A stretch of 64,000 bases of DNA from Algoriphagus sp. AK58 (GTDB lineage: Bacteria; Bacteroidota; Bacteroidia; Cytophagales; Cyclobacteriaceae). Shown in pieces: positions 51,325-60,407 of this stretch (positions are counted from its first letter, which is position 1; every line of letters begins with the position of its first letter). Position numbers and translations under genes: made by a program. The notes below the pieces were generated by a model, which saw only the letters and a list, made by a program, of their open reading frames with translations, searched no databases and was not told the origin of the DNA. The stretch covers positions 1 to 64,000 of the forward strand of contig NZ_QEIG01000007.1 in NCBI RefSeq assembly GCF_014324365.1, in the 5' to 3' direction.

Positions 51325-53115
51325 GTGAAGCCTCTTTGGAGAATCAATAAGTATTTATACAAATACAAGGGTTTGCTGCTCTTGGGAGTAGTTTTTACGG
51401 TGATCTCAAACATCTTCGTAATTATCCCTGCTCAACTTGTCAGAATCGCAATAGATTATGTGGTGGAGAGTTTTTGGCTTTATCGGCCCCTTACCAAAGG
51501 AGGATTGGGTGAAATTGCCCGTGAAAATTTTCTGGAATACGTCTTTGTTTTTGGGATTTTGATTTTGGTTATGGCCCTACTAAGGGGTTTTTTTCTTTTT
51601 CTGATCAGGCAGACCATCATTATCATGTCCCGAAAGGTGGAGTATGATATGAAAAATGAAATCTTCGAGCATTACCAAAACCTACCCCTGAGTTTTTACA
51701 GAAAAAACAGTACCGGTGACCTGATGGCTCGGATTTCGGAGGATGTCAGCAGAGTCAGAATGTATCTTGGACCGGCCATCATGTATGGACTCAATTTATT
51801 GATTTTGTTTCCTTTGGTGATTTTTTACATGATTTCGGTCAATGCCGAGCTTACCCTTTATTCTCTTTTGCCCCTGCCTATCCTTTCTCTCAGTATCTAT
51901 TTTGTCAATAATCTGATCAATGAGCGTTCAGAAAAAATCCAGAAAAGTCTATCCAACCTCAGCACCTTCGTTCAGGAGGCTTTTTCAGGGATTCGTGTAT
52001 TGAAAGCCTTTGTCAGAGAAGAAGATTCTGCCAGAGAGTTTGCAGAGGCTAGTGAAGAATACAAACACAAATCCATAGAACTGACCCGGGTTAATGCCCT
52101 GTTTTTCCCATTGATCATGGCTTTGGTGGGGATCTCTACCATTATCACTGTTTATGTGGGAGGGATGAAAGTTATTCAGGGGGAGATCGGATACGGAGTG
52201 ATCGCAGAATTCATCCTTTATGTCAATATTCTCACTTGGCCGGTAACTTCCTTGGGTTGGGTTACAAGTATTGTGCAAAGAGCCGCAGCCTCTCAAACTC
52301 GCATCAATGAGTTTTTAGATATTCAAAATGATATTGTGAGTACTGAAAATTTCGAAGGAGAGCTTGAAGGAGAAATTTTGGTAAAGGATCTTTCTTTTAT
52401 CTATCCTGATTCGGGAATTAAGGCCTTAAATGAGGTTTCCTTCCAAATCAAGGCAGGGCAAACTTTGGGAATCATCGGTACGACGGGTTCTGGGAAGTCA
52501 ACCATAGCCAATCTGTTGATGCGGATGTATGATCCTACGGAAGGGCAGATTTTGATAGACGGGAAAGATATTCGGAGTTATTCAATCTCTAATTTGAGAA
52601 GGCAAATTGGCTTTGTGCCTCAGGATGTTTTTCTTTTCTCGGATACAATTGCAAATAATATTGCCTTCGGTCTGGATCATCCTGACATGGCATTGATCGA
52701 GAAGGCCGCAAAAGATGCGGATGTCTATCAGAATATAGTTGATTTTCCAAAAGGCTTTGAAACCATGCTTGGAGAACGGGGAATTACCCTTTCCGGGGGA
52801 CAGAAACAGCGAGTCTCGATTGCCCGCGCCATCGCTAAAGAGCCAAAAATCCTGATTTTGGATGATTGTCTTTCTGCTGTGGATACCAAAACCGAAAATG
52901 CCATTCTCACAGCTCTCAAGAAAATTATGGAAAACCGTACTTCGATAATCATCTCACATCGGGTTTCCTCTGCAAAATTGGCCGATCATATCATCGTATT
53001 GGACGAAGGTAAAATCATCGAACGGGGCAACCATGAATCCTTGATGGCACAGAAAGGAGTCTATGCTGAATTGTTTGAGAAGCAAACCCAATCTGCCGAA
53101 CAAATTGACGGATAG
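51325..53115 (+). CDS. ABC exporter half (membrane plus ATPase), one degenerate catalytic residue
   Basis: A 596-residue fusion of a six-helix ABC exporter domain (about 15-320) with an ATPase domain. A GTG at 51325 (KPLWRINKYLYKYKG) is taken as start, and a TTG sits one codon upstream. Motifs are Walker A G385TTGSGKS, signature L489SGGQ, Walker B ILILDD with D513, and H-loop IIISHR. The residue after Walker B is Asp514, where most exporters have the catalytic Glu. Such sites are typical of one half of heterodimeric exporters (BmrC/TM287-type). No partner half lies in the window. Substrate unknown. Confidence 0.93.
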   Translation: MKPLWRINKYLYKYKGLLLLGVVFTVISNIFVIIPAQLVRIAIDYVVESFWLYRPLTKGGLGEIARENFLEYVFVFGILILVMALLRGFFLFLIRQTIIIMSRKVEYDMKNEIFEHYQNLPLSFYRKNSTGDLMARISEDVSRVRMYLGPAIMYGLNLLILFPLVIFYMISVNAELTLYSLLPLPILSLSIYFVNNLINERSEKIQKSLSNLSTFVQEAFSGIRVLKAFVREEDSAREFAEASEEYKHKSIELTRVNALFFPLIMALVGISTIITVYVGGMKVIQGEIGYGVIAEFILYVNILTWPVTSLGWVTSIVQRAAASQTRINEFLDIQNDIVSTENFEGELEGEILVKDLSFIYPDSGIKALNEVSFQIKAGQTLGIIGTTGSGKSTIANLLMRMYDPTEGQILIDGKDIRSYSISNLRRQIGFVPQDVFLFSDTIANNIAFGLDHPDMALIEKAAKDADVYQNIVDFPKGFETMLGERGITLSGGQKQRVSIARAIAKEPKILILDDCLSAVDTKTENAILTALKKIMENRTSIIISHRVSSAKLADHIIVLDEGKIIERGNHESLMAQKGVYAELFEKQTQSAEQIDG

Positions 53116-53183
53116 ATTTCTCCCGGTTTCCACTTTTCTGTTGATTTTCTGTAACTTGGGTAGGCACTAAACTTATTTTTATT

Positions 53184-53501
53184 ATGACTGTCAAAAAATC
53201 AACCACGCAAGAACTGGAAGAGGTTCTTCAGGAGATAGGTCAAAAGATCGAAGAACTTGTCAAAAAAGGCGCTGAAGCAGGTGGGGAAATCAAGGAAGAG
53301 ATCGAGCAGAAGATCAGGGATCTAAAAGAAAATAAGACAACTCTGGAGGCTGAGCTCAAAAAGGCAAAGGAAATGCTGGAAAGGGAATACAGAGATAAGA
53401 GAGAAGAACTTGAGCCCAGAATTGAAGAGTCCAAAGGATTCGTCAAAGAGGGGTTTAAGCAAATAGGATTAGGACTAAAAATCCTGTTTGGGAAAAAGTA
53501 A
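53184..53501 (+). CDS. Small coiled-coil protein, 105 aa
   Basis: Almost entirely charged heptad sequence (ELEEVLQEIGQKIEELVKKG, TLEAELKKAKEMLEREYRDK). It ends in a short amphipathic or hydrophobic tail (GFKQIGLGLKILFGKK) that could touch a membrane. No signal peptide or known domain. It resembles the tail part of YtxH-like or apolipoprotein-like helices, but no family is assigned. It follows the exporter gene by 68 bases and precedes a strong terminator. Confidence 0.72.
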   Translation: MTVKKSTTQELEEVLQEIGQKIEELVKKGAEAGGEIKEEIEQKIRDLKENKTTLEAELKKAKEMLEREYRDKREELEPRIEESKGFVKEGFKQIGLGLKILFGKK

Positions 53502-53517
53502 TAGCTTAAACCAAGAA

Positions 53518-53554
53518 AAAAGGCCTCGCTGAACTTGTTTCAGCGAGGCCTTTT
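53518..53554. terminator. Bidirectional terminator
   Basis: A perfect 16-bp inverted repeat (53518-53533 and 53539-53554, core ggcctcgctgaa) with a 5-base loop has A- and T-runs on either side. It separates the convergent coiled-coil gene and the PPIase gene, whose stop is at 53555. Confidence 0.92.
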
Positions 53555-54922
53555 CTATTTTTCCTTCAGTGCGTTACATCGGTCGTATGCCGGATCGATA
53601 TCAATGAATACGTCTTCTTTTGCTGTCAGAAACCACTTACTCAGGATTTCATCTTCTTTCCTCCTTAAGGTAGCGGCTTTCATTTTTTCATAGTCATCTT
53701 CGAGATTGGCCTTGTGGGCAGGATATCTGGCTTTGTAGAAAAGGATCCTGACTTTGGTGCCTTCACGAGGATCTTCGAACCTTAAGGGCCTGGTAATATC
53801 CCCTACCTTCATGGTATCTATAGTGAAATAAAGCACAGGATCTTCTAAGGTTCTCAAAGACAGTCTATTGGAATTGGTGGCAGGATCAGTAAAAAATCCG
53901 CCTGCATCAGATGTGGCTCTGTCATCTGAATATTCTTTGGCCGCCTTTGCAAAGTCAATTTTTCCTAGGAGAATCTGGGTTTTTAAGCTGTCTAGGTATT
54001 TCTCGGCCTTTAAGATGTCCTCTTCCGATGCTCTTGGAATTCGTAAGATATGCCGAGTGTTGAATGTATTCCCTTTGATTTCCAGGAGTTGAATCATGTG
54101 AAATCCAAACTGAGTTTCGATGGGGTCGGATATTTCTCCAGGTCTAAGTCCTAGGGAGGTCGCTTCATATTCTGGAGCCAATTCTCCTCTTCTGAAGAAA
54201 CCCAGATCGCCCCCTTGGGCTGCAGATCCCGGATCCTCTGAGTGTTTTCTGGCCAGTTCAGCAAAAGTGGATTTACCATCCAGGATTTCCTGCTTAAACT
54301 GAAGAAGTTGGGCAATAATATCCTCTCTTATTTTAGGATTGGCTTCTGGTTTTTTTACAATTTGGCCCACCGTCGCCTCAGAAGTAAACAGTGGCAAGGA
54401 GTCTCTCGGGATGCTGTTGAAGAAGGCTCTTACTTCCGCAGGAGAAACCGTGATACCTTCGGTGATCTTACCTCTCATTTTTTGCACGATGAGCTGTTCA
54501 CGGATCACTTCTTCAAGTTCGGATTTTAGCTGGTCTGCAGATTTGCCATAAATCTCGGCAAGCATGTTTTCATCGCCTCCAAATTGCTGCATCACCATGT
54601 TGAAGCGGTTATTGGTTTGAACCAAAACCTCCGCATCCGTTACCATGACCGAATCGATTTCGGCTTTGGCCACCATGAGTTTGTTGATCAAAAGGCTTTC
54701 AAACACCTCACAGCGGTTTGGGGCTTCCATTCCTTGTTGGGATTGGGCAATGGCTTCGATATACGTCTTTTGGACTTCTGACTCCAGGACGATATTGTTG
54801 TCCACTTTGGCAACAATTTTATCCAAAACCTGTCCTGTGGGTTGAGTCTCTTGGGCATAGCTTTGTCCCAAGATCATAAGTCCCACAAGGCTTGGCATTA
54901 GTCGGTTTAGCAATTTCATCAT
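53555..54922 (-). CDS. SurA-like periplasmic peptidyl-prolyl isomerase/chaperone
   Basis: A 455-residue protein with a signal peptide (LMPSLVGLMILGQSYAQ, about 8-23), a SurA N-terminal chaperone domain (KVDNNIVLESEVQKTYIEA) and two parvulin domains. The first contains EATVGQIVKKPEANP and FAELARKHSEDPGSAAQGGDLG. The second contains FNTRHILRIPRASEED and KAAKEYSDDRATSDAGGFF. It should escort outer-membrane proteins to BamA in the periplasm. Paired with the longer foldase encoded 40 bases upstream. Confidence 0.93.
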   Translation of the reverse strand: MMKLLNRLMPSLVGLMILGQSYAQETQPTGQVLDKIVAKVDNNIVLESEVQKTYIEAIAQSQQGMEAPNRCEVFESLLINKLMVAKAEIDSVMVTDAEVLVQTNNRFNMVMQQFGGDENMLAEIYGKSADQLKSELEEVIREQLIVQKMRGKITEGITVSPAEVRAFFNSIPRDSLPLFTSEATVGQIVKKPEANPKIREDIIAQLLQFKQEILDGKSTFAELARKHSEDPGSAAQGGDLGFFRRGELAPEYEATSLGLRPGEISDPIETQFGFHMIQLLEIKGNTFNTRHILRIPRASEEDILKAEKYLDSLKTQILLGKIDFAKAAKEYSDDRATSDAGGFFTDPATNSNRLSLRTLEDPVLYFTIDTMKVGDITRPLRFEDPREGTKVRILFYKARYPAHKANLEDDYEKMKAATLRRKEDEILSKWFLTAKEDVFIDIDPAYDRCNALKEK

Positions 54923-54961
54923 GTTTATTTCATCTTTTTCGGAGATTCCGAATAGGTGGAA

Positions 54962-56956
54962 TTATCTGTTCAAGGCAATAAAAGCTTCTTCTTTGACGGT
55001 TTGATTTATTTGAACAGGGTATTTCCCTCTGAGTCTTTCTGTTAGATTTTTATCCAAAAATTCCTGATAATCTCTGATTACCAATCCTCTGGATTCTTCG
55101 AATTTTCTCGGACCGGAAGGAAATTTCTGTCCAAGATTAATCAAATAGGTTGCCCCATCTATCAAGACTTCTTGATAGGGGAGGTCCAAATTGATTTTAG
55201 ATAGTATTGGGTGATCTTCGTATTCAAAAGTCCCTGATTCTGTGGTGAAGGCCAAAGGAGAGGTGGCTTTATAGCTGGACTCAAAGGCCTGAATGGAGCT
55301 GGGATTATACCCATTTCCTTGTAGCGTTTTTCTGGCGGTTTCCAGTTTGGTTGGATCAATTACCTTGACTATGTAAGCATCTACCCGATTTTTCCATTGA
55401 TAGTCGGAGATGTTTTTCCTGAAAAAATCCACTTGCCCCAATGAATCAGTGATCCCCTTTTGCCAAACTTCCTGGTTCATCAGTGAGAACAACAATATCC
55501 CATCGCGATACTCTTTTAGCAGCATCTGGTACTCCTTATTGTTTGATTCTAGGTCTTTCTCTTCGGTTTGAGCCAAAATGCTGGCAACATATCTTTCATA
55601 CCAAGTGTCAAAAGTGCCTGCTTTGCCTTTTGGGACGAATTCTTCCTCCTGCATGTACCTCCATAAGTCTGCCGCCTTATAGGATTTTCCCTGGAGGACG
55701 AATAATTCTGTGTTGGTTAACCCTTTGGAATCCAAGACTCCTCCAAATGTAGATTTTGTCACATCGTTGAGTACTGAAGAAAGAGAAGATATGGAGGCTT
55801 CGTTTTCTTTGAATCCATACCTGGCTTTTTGAACGGCGACAACTTGTGATTGAATCATTCCTGACCTAGAGTCCCTTAATATTCTAGACCGTATGCTTTC
55901 CTCCATTTCTTCAAATGAGTCAATGGGTTTTTTGGCTTCTAATCTTAAAATGTGGTATCCATATTGCGTTCTCAGAGGAGGTGAGACCTCTCCGATTTCA
56001 GTCAATGAGAAGGCGGCCATTTCAAATTCTGGAATCATCATACCCACCCCAAACCAGGGCAATGTTCCTCCGTTATCTTTTGTACCAGGATCCTCCGAAA
56101 AAGTCTTGACAATATCTTCCCAAATTGTATTCTCCTTTTGAATCTCGGTATAAATGTCTGAGATTTTTCTTCTTGCGTTTTCTTCCTGACCAGGACTTTG
56201 AGGGTCAAATCGAACCAGAATATGTGAGACTCTAACTTGTCCCGGATTAGGCTGGCGATCCTTTACTTGGATGATGTGGTATCCGAAATTGGTTAATACC
56301 GGATCTGAAACCTTTCCCGGCTGCAATGCGAATGCCGCATCTTCAAAAGGCTGAACCATCTGAAGGCTTGTAAAATAGCCTAGATCACCTTTGTTTGTTT
56401 TGGCAGATGGGTCGTCTGAATATTGGACGGCTAACTCGTTGATGTCTCCTCCGTTTTCGATTTCTCCTTTCACCTTCAGAGCCATTTTTAAAACAATAAG
56501 GCTGTCTTCATTGGAGGCATTTGGAGGAAATTGAAACAGAATATGGCTCGCTCTTATGATTTCCTCCATTCTTGAATAAGCCTTTCGTAATTCACCTTCC
56601 TCAATGGAATTTTTGATTAAAAAAGGTGCGATCAGGGTTTCTTTGAAGGAAGCAAATTCCCGGAGAAATTCATCTGATTTGTCTAGACCCAGAGATTCAG
56701 CTTCTCTGACCTTGAGTTTGTAATTGACAAAAAGTTCGAAGCTTTCTTCAAATTCTTCCCTGCTTACACCGGGTATGGATGGCTCTGCACCTTTTCCTTT
56801 AGACAGTAAATAAACCAATTCCTCCTTCTCTACAGGAGTACCCCCAATGCTCAACAACACCTCATTTTGATTTTGGGCTGCGGTTTCAAGCGGGTAGAGA
56901 CCTGCGTTTATTAGGAAAATAAATGCAAGAAGAGCCGAAAGGGTTCGGTAATTCAT
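54962..56956 (-). CDS. PpiC-type peptidyl-prolyl isomerase, long periplasmic foldase
   Basis: Start set at 56956 (MNYRTLSALLAFIFL), because a signal peptide ending at ETAAQ follows. The in-frame ATG at 56983 adds nine residues ahead of it. The 664-residue product begins with LLSIGGTPVEKEELVYLLSK. Two parvulin domains follow: IRASHILFQFPPNASNED with SDDPSAKTNKGDLGYF, and VRVSHILVRFDPQSPGQEE with SEDPGTKDNGGTLPWFGVG. A ~300-residue C-terminal helical part not typical of SurA ends it. Both PPIase domains keep the SHIL motif. Likely an envelope protein foldase in series with the downstream SurA-like gene. Confidence 0.9.
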   Translation of the reverse strand: MNYRTLSALLAFIFLINAGLYPLETAAQNQNEVLLSIGGTPVEKEELVYLLSKGKGAEPSIPGVSREEFEESFELFVNYKLKVREAESLGLDKSDEFLREFASFKETLIAPFLIKNSIEEGELRKAYSRMEEIIRASHILFQFPPNASNEDSLIVLKMALKVKGEIENGGDINELAVQYSDDPSAKTNKGDLGYFTSLQMVQPFEDAAFALQPGKVSDPVLTNFGYHIIQVKDRQPNPGQVRVSHILVRFDPQSPGQEENARRKISDIYTEIQKENTIWEDIVKTFSEDPGTKDNGGTLPWFGVGMMIPEFEMAAFSLTEIGEVSPPLRTQYGYHILRLEAKKPIDSFEEMEESIRSRILRDSRSGMIQSQVVAVQKARYGFKENEASISSLSSVLNDVTKSTFGGVLDSKGLTNTELFVLQGKSYKAADLWRYMQEEEFVPKGKAGTFDTWYERYVASILAQTEEKDLESNNKEYQMLLKEYRDGILLFSLMNQEVWQKGITDSLGQVDFFRKNISDYQWKNRVDAYIVKVIDPTKLETARKTLQGNGYNPSSIQAFESSYKATSPLAFTTESGTFEYEDHPILSKINLDLPYQEVLIDGATYLINLGQKFPSGPRKFEESRGLVIRDYQEFLDKNLTERLRGKYPVQINQTVKEEAFIALNR

Positions 56957-57043
56957 GAAGTGGAAAGCCGATTTAAAATGCAATGTTACAAATTTATCAG
57001 GAATTCACGTGGAATGCCTTGGTGCATGGGGTTTTAACCAAAA

Positions 57044-57457
57044 TTAGGATCTGAATCTTTTGACCAGTCTACAGGTATTGGTGCCGTTGTTGGACTCAAA
57101 TTCGATTTCGTCCATTATTTTCTTTACCAAAATGATGCCTAAACCGCCCTTTCTTTTTTCGACCATGACTTTTTTGAGATCAGGGACCTCATATTCCAAA
57201 ATATTAAAAGCGCTTCCTTGATCTGTAATTTCAAAAATCAACTTTTCATTTGAATCTTTTACTTCCAGTTGGATTTGGTCTTTTGGATTGCAGCCATGGG
57301 AATGAATGATCAGGTTGGCACATACCTCTTCCACTGCCAGGGTTACCTGGTGTTTTTCTGTGTCAGACAATGAAAAACCAGCCAATGTCCTTTGAAGAAA
57401 GGTTCTCAAATCTGAGAGCGCTGACGTCTGACAGGATATGTTGAAATTATGCTTCAT
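57044..57457 (-). CDS. RsbW-like anti-sigma/serine kinase (HATPase_c)
   Basis: A 137-residue GHKL ATPase. N-box EEVCANLIIHSHG, G1-like DQGSAFNILEYEV and G2 GGLGIILVKKIMDEIEF are present. In partner switching this protein binds its target and phosphorylates the STAS protein. It overlaps the STAS gene by 11 bases and lies at the end of the rsbU-rsbV-rsbW-like run. The target is not encoded beside it. Confidence 0.92.
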   Translation of the reverse strand: MKHNFNISCQTSALSDLRTFLQRTLAGFSLSDTEKHQVTLAVEEVCANLIIHSHGCNPKDQIQLEVKDSNEKLIFEITDQGSAFNILEYEVPDLKKVMVEKRKGGLGIILVKKIMDEIEFESNNGTNTCRLVKRFRS

Positions 57458-57791
57458 TTAGACTCCCAATTGCTGCACTTTTATCTTCAAAAATTGGTAT
57501 CAACTGATCTAATCCTAAGATTTTGAAAACCTCATAAACTCTTGGAGGCAGTCCAAAGATTCCCATCCAGATACCCTGGTCGTTGAAATCTTCTAGATAA
57601 GACATGAATACTCCCAGTCCCGCAGAGGAGATGTACTCTAAGCCCTGCCCATCCACCAAAATGTGTTTAGCTCCTGATTCCACTAATTCCTGTATGGCTT
57701 TGTCCAAAATCACGGAGTTACTTGCATCTACTTCACCCAAAAGGGTTAAGATGTCAAATTGAGTTTCTTTTGATTTTTCCAATCGAAGCAT
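57447..57791 (-). CDS. RsbV-like STAS anti-anti-sigma factor
   Basis: A 114-residue STAS domain. The phosphorylation motif is LEYISSAGLGVF. By alignment with SpoIIAA/RsbV (DSSGLG), Ser56 is the expected phosphosite, with Ser55 beside it. Its dephosphorylated form should sequester the RsbW-like kinase encoded next to it. Situated between the phosphatase gene (26 bases upstream) and the kinase gene (overlapping). Confidence 0.92.
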   Translation of the reverse strand: MLRLEKSKETQFDILTLLGEVDASNSVILDKAIQELVESGAKHILVDGQGLEYISSAGLGVFMSYLEDFNDQGIWMGIFGLPPRVYEVFKILGLDQLIPIFEDKSAAIGSLNEA

Positions 57792-57817
57792 GTTCGTGCT
57801 TTTCGTTTTCTTTATTA

Positions 57818-59887
57818 CTATTCTTTTTTTCCAAACTTGACTACCATAAGTGAATAATCATCATCAATCATGCCGTCGCCGCCGACAAAAGCGTGAAGTG
57901 AATCGATCAAAACTTGTTGAATTTGTCTTGGAGTTTTTTCGCAATTGATTTCAACCAAGCTTTTGATTCGTTCAAAGCCAAATTGGTTCCCTTTTTGGTT
58001 TTTCGCTTCCACCACTCCGTCAGTAATCAGTACCAGGATGTCACCGGAATTGAATCCGAAGGTTCTTTCCTGAACGTGATTCTCGTAAAGCTTGTTTCTT
58101 AAAATTCCCAAACCCAGTCCGTCAAACATCAGGAATTCAGAATTTTTCTCTTTTGCCCTGTAGAGCAGAGTGGGTACATGCCCTGCCCTGGAATGATTGA
58201 TAGTTTGGTTTTCGGTATTGATCAGAAAGATCGAAGCAGTGATGAAATGGTTTCTCTCAAGGCATTTGCTAAGTGCCGAATTTGCACGGATCATAAACTC
58301 CGCAGGACTCAATTCCAGTTGAATCAAGCTGTGGAAAACCCCCTTCATTTGGGACATGTGAAATGCAGCAGAGGTTCCTTTACCCGATACGTCTCCGATG
58401 ATTAATACATATCTGTTTTCGTCCAGTTTATAGGTATCGTAGTAGTCCCCCCCAACCTCATCTGCTGCATTGGAATAGGCACAAATGTCAAAGGAATCGG
58501 GATGGTCAAGACGGGTCGGCAGTAACGCTTTCTGAACCCTTTGCGCAATTTTTAGCTCTTCTTGGTAGCGTTCATTCTGGATAGCCTGATTGAGTAATCG
58601 GTGATTTTCAACGGCTATGCAAGCCTGTCGGGCAAAGGTGCTGATGATGTTGATCATCTCTTTGTTGAAGCCGTCTCGGACTTCTTTACATAGGACCATT
58701 CTTCCTATGGCGGATTTATTGATGATCAATGGAACCAATAAGGCGGATTCGTATCTAGGATGCTCCAGTCGAATGGCTAAAGGCAATAGTTGGTCTGGTT
58801 TTTCTACAGCAGCCCATTCCTGAGCTGTTTTTTGGGATCGGATCCAATCTGAAATTTCTTTTTTGGTCCATTCATCCAAAAAGCGAAGTTGGTCAATCCC
58901 GCCAAGGTGTTCTTCAGGATTCATTTCCAGCCAGGCGGCATCGGAATAGGAAGCACTCATGCAGGAATCCATTAAGATATCCAACACTTGCTCCTCATTT
59001 TCTTCAGGCTGTATGGATTGGCTTAATCGTTGAAAATTGATCGCCTCTGTAAGTTTTTGCTCAAATACTGAGGAGGTTGGCAAATTGAATAAAGTGACCA
59101 AAAAACTAAAAAGAGCATATACAAAGATGAACCCAAAAAGGGCCATCAAAAACAGGTTGTCGGTCAGATTGATTTGGAATCGATCCTCATTTCCGTAGGC
59201 GAGAAGTCGGTTGAAAAGGTATCCCGTGCTAAGCAGAATCAAAGAAAGAAAAAGGAGAGATTTCCATTTTTCTTTGAAGGTCAAATAGGGGATCCATTTT
59301 AAATTTCCCGAAAGAACAATGGAAATGATCAACAAGATCACCAGTCCGAAAAGAAAGCTGTAGTCGAAGTTGTTTTTGTTGAAAAACACAAAAAACGTAG
59401 CTACCAGCATGGCAAATTCAAATGCCTGCCATTGCTTTACCACCTGTTTGTTTTTCTGATAAAGAATCAAATGTTTCCAAAGAATGGTCGTGGAAATCAA
59501 AAAGAGGGTAGTAAGAGCAAAATTGACGTGGTAGAAAAAGTTTTTCAAAAAGGGCTCTGAGCCAATTTTGGTTTCTGCAAGAGAGGTATAAAAGAGTTGG
59601 GTAAGCAATCCGAATGCGGTGGCAAAAAGACCGGTGGAAGCCCCTCTCCAAATGAGATTTAAAAAGTCTCCCTGAATATTTTTTCCGATGGAATAGCTGT
59701 AAAAACCATAGAGCGTAAAGAAGAAAAGAATTTCCAAAATCCAGGTTATCTCTTCAGAAATGCCCGAATCAAGCTCATTAATTATTCCGAAGATCCTGAC
59801 CAAATCAACAAATAACAGAGCTAACCATACGAATATGGAGAGCAGTAAACTGAGTTTGCCGATATGGATTGTGGGGATCTTTACCAT
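57818..59887 (-). CDS. RsbU-like membrane PP2C phosphatase with GAF-type domain
   Basis: The 689-residue version starts at MVKIPTIHIGK (59887), since the in-frame Met 12 codons earlier precedes non-conserved residues. Seven or eight membrane segments cover about 10-265. A GAF-like sensor follows at about 275-440 (SDAAWLEMNPEEH to FARQACIAVENHRLL). A coiled linker leads to a PP2C/SpoIIE phosphatase with DEVGGDYYD, GDVSGKGTSAA, SRAGHVPTLLY, LITDGVVEA and DDDYSLMVVK. All metal-binding Asp residues are present. It would dephosphorylate the STAS protein in response to a membrane or cytosolic cue. Confidence 0.92.
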   Translation of the reverse strand: MVKIPTIHIGKLSLLLSIFVWLALLFVDLVRIFGIINELDSGISEEITWILEILFFFTLYGFYSYSIGKNIQGDFLNLIWRGASTGLFATAFGLLTQLFYTSLAETKIGSEPFLKNFFYHVNFALTTLFLISTTILWKHLILYQKNKQVVKQWQAFEFAMLVATFFVFFNKNNFDYSFLFGLVILLIISIVLSGNLKWIPYLTFKEKWKSLLFLSLILLSTGYLFNRLLAYGNEDRFQINLTDNLFLMALFGFIFVYALFSFLVTLFNLPTSSVFEQKLTEAINFQRLSQSIQPEENEEQVLDILMDSCMSASYSDAAWLEMNPEEHLGGIDQLRFLDEWTKKEISDWIRSQKTAQEWAAVEKPDQLLPLAIRLEHPRYESALLVPLIINKSAIGRMVLCKEVRDGFNKEMINIISTFARQACIAVENHRLLNQAIQNERYQEELKIAQRVQKALLPTRLDHPDSFDICAYSNAADEVGGDYYDTYKLDENRYVLIIGDVSGKGTSAAFHMSQMKGVFHSLIQLELSPAEFMIRANSALSKCLERNHFITASIFLINTENQTINHSRAGHVPTLLYRAKEKNSEFLMFDGLGLGILRNKLYENHVQERTFGFNSGDILVLITDGVVEAKNQKGNQFGFERIKSLVEINCEKTPRQIQQVLIDSLHAFVGGDGMIDDDYSLMVVKFGKKE

Positions 59888-59985
59888 CGGGATGCTTTCG
59901 CAATAATACTCAAAGTCAACCAATCCTGACCCTATGCCAAATCAAGCTGCTCGGAGAATAGTTGTTAAAAATTATCAAAATAAAA

Positions 59986-60297
59986 CTAAAGGAATATCAA
60001 GTCGTCTACGATTCCTTTTCCGATTTTTTCTTCTATCAGAGAAAGTACTTTGGAGCGGTTTAGCTGAAGTTCTTTTTTGATTGGTCCTGAGGTGATTTTC
60101 ACCAGCAGCTTTTTTTCTTTGATGAAAATATTGCCCGTACGGTCTGCGATGGTTTTACCCACTAGTTCTGGCCAGGAATTAATCAGAAGCTTTTCCTGAA
60201 ATTTATCCTCAAGCCGGTAAGTTTTAAGAAGATCTTTGAACGCAGACTCCAGAGGAGCAGCTTCCTTCTTTCTTCCATAATTGGGGTCGTATTTCAT
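59986..60297 (-). CDS. DUF721 / DciA-like protein
   Basis: A 103-residue protein of the DUF721 family. The conserved segment is LLINSWPELVGKTIADRTGNIFI, cited here in part (SWPELVGKTIADRTGNI), followed by KLLVKITSGPIKKELQLN. DciA members help load the replicative helicase DnaB in bacteria without DnaC. In Bacteroidota, DUF721 is often beside recF, which is not seen here. The start is ATG 60297; a GTG precedes it by one codon. Confidence 0.85.
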   Translation of the reverse strand: MKYDPNYGRKKEAAPLESAFKDLLKTYRLEDKFQEKLLINSWPELVGKTIADRTGNIFIKEKKLLVKITSGPIKKELQLNRSKVLSLIEEKIGKGIVDDLIFL

Positions 60298-60407
60298 CAC
60301 TTTATAAATTGATTTTCAAAGGTCAAATCTCCGCTCGCTAGCCTTCATATTGCCATGGACCATCCCCCTTCTGTTTGAGAAGAGGTTTTTGTGGGTAATT
60401 CACAAGA

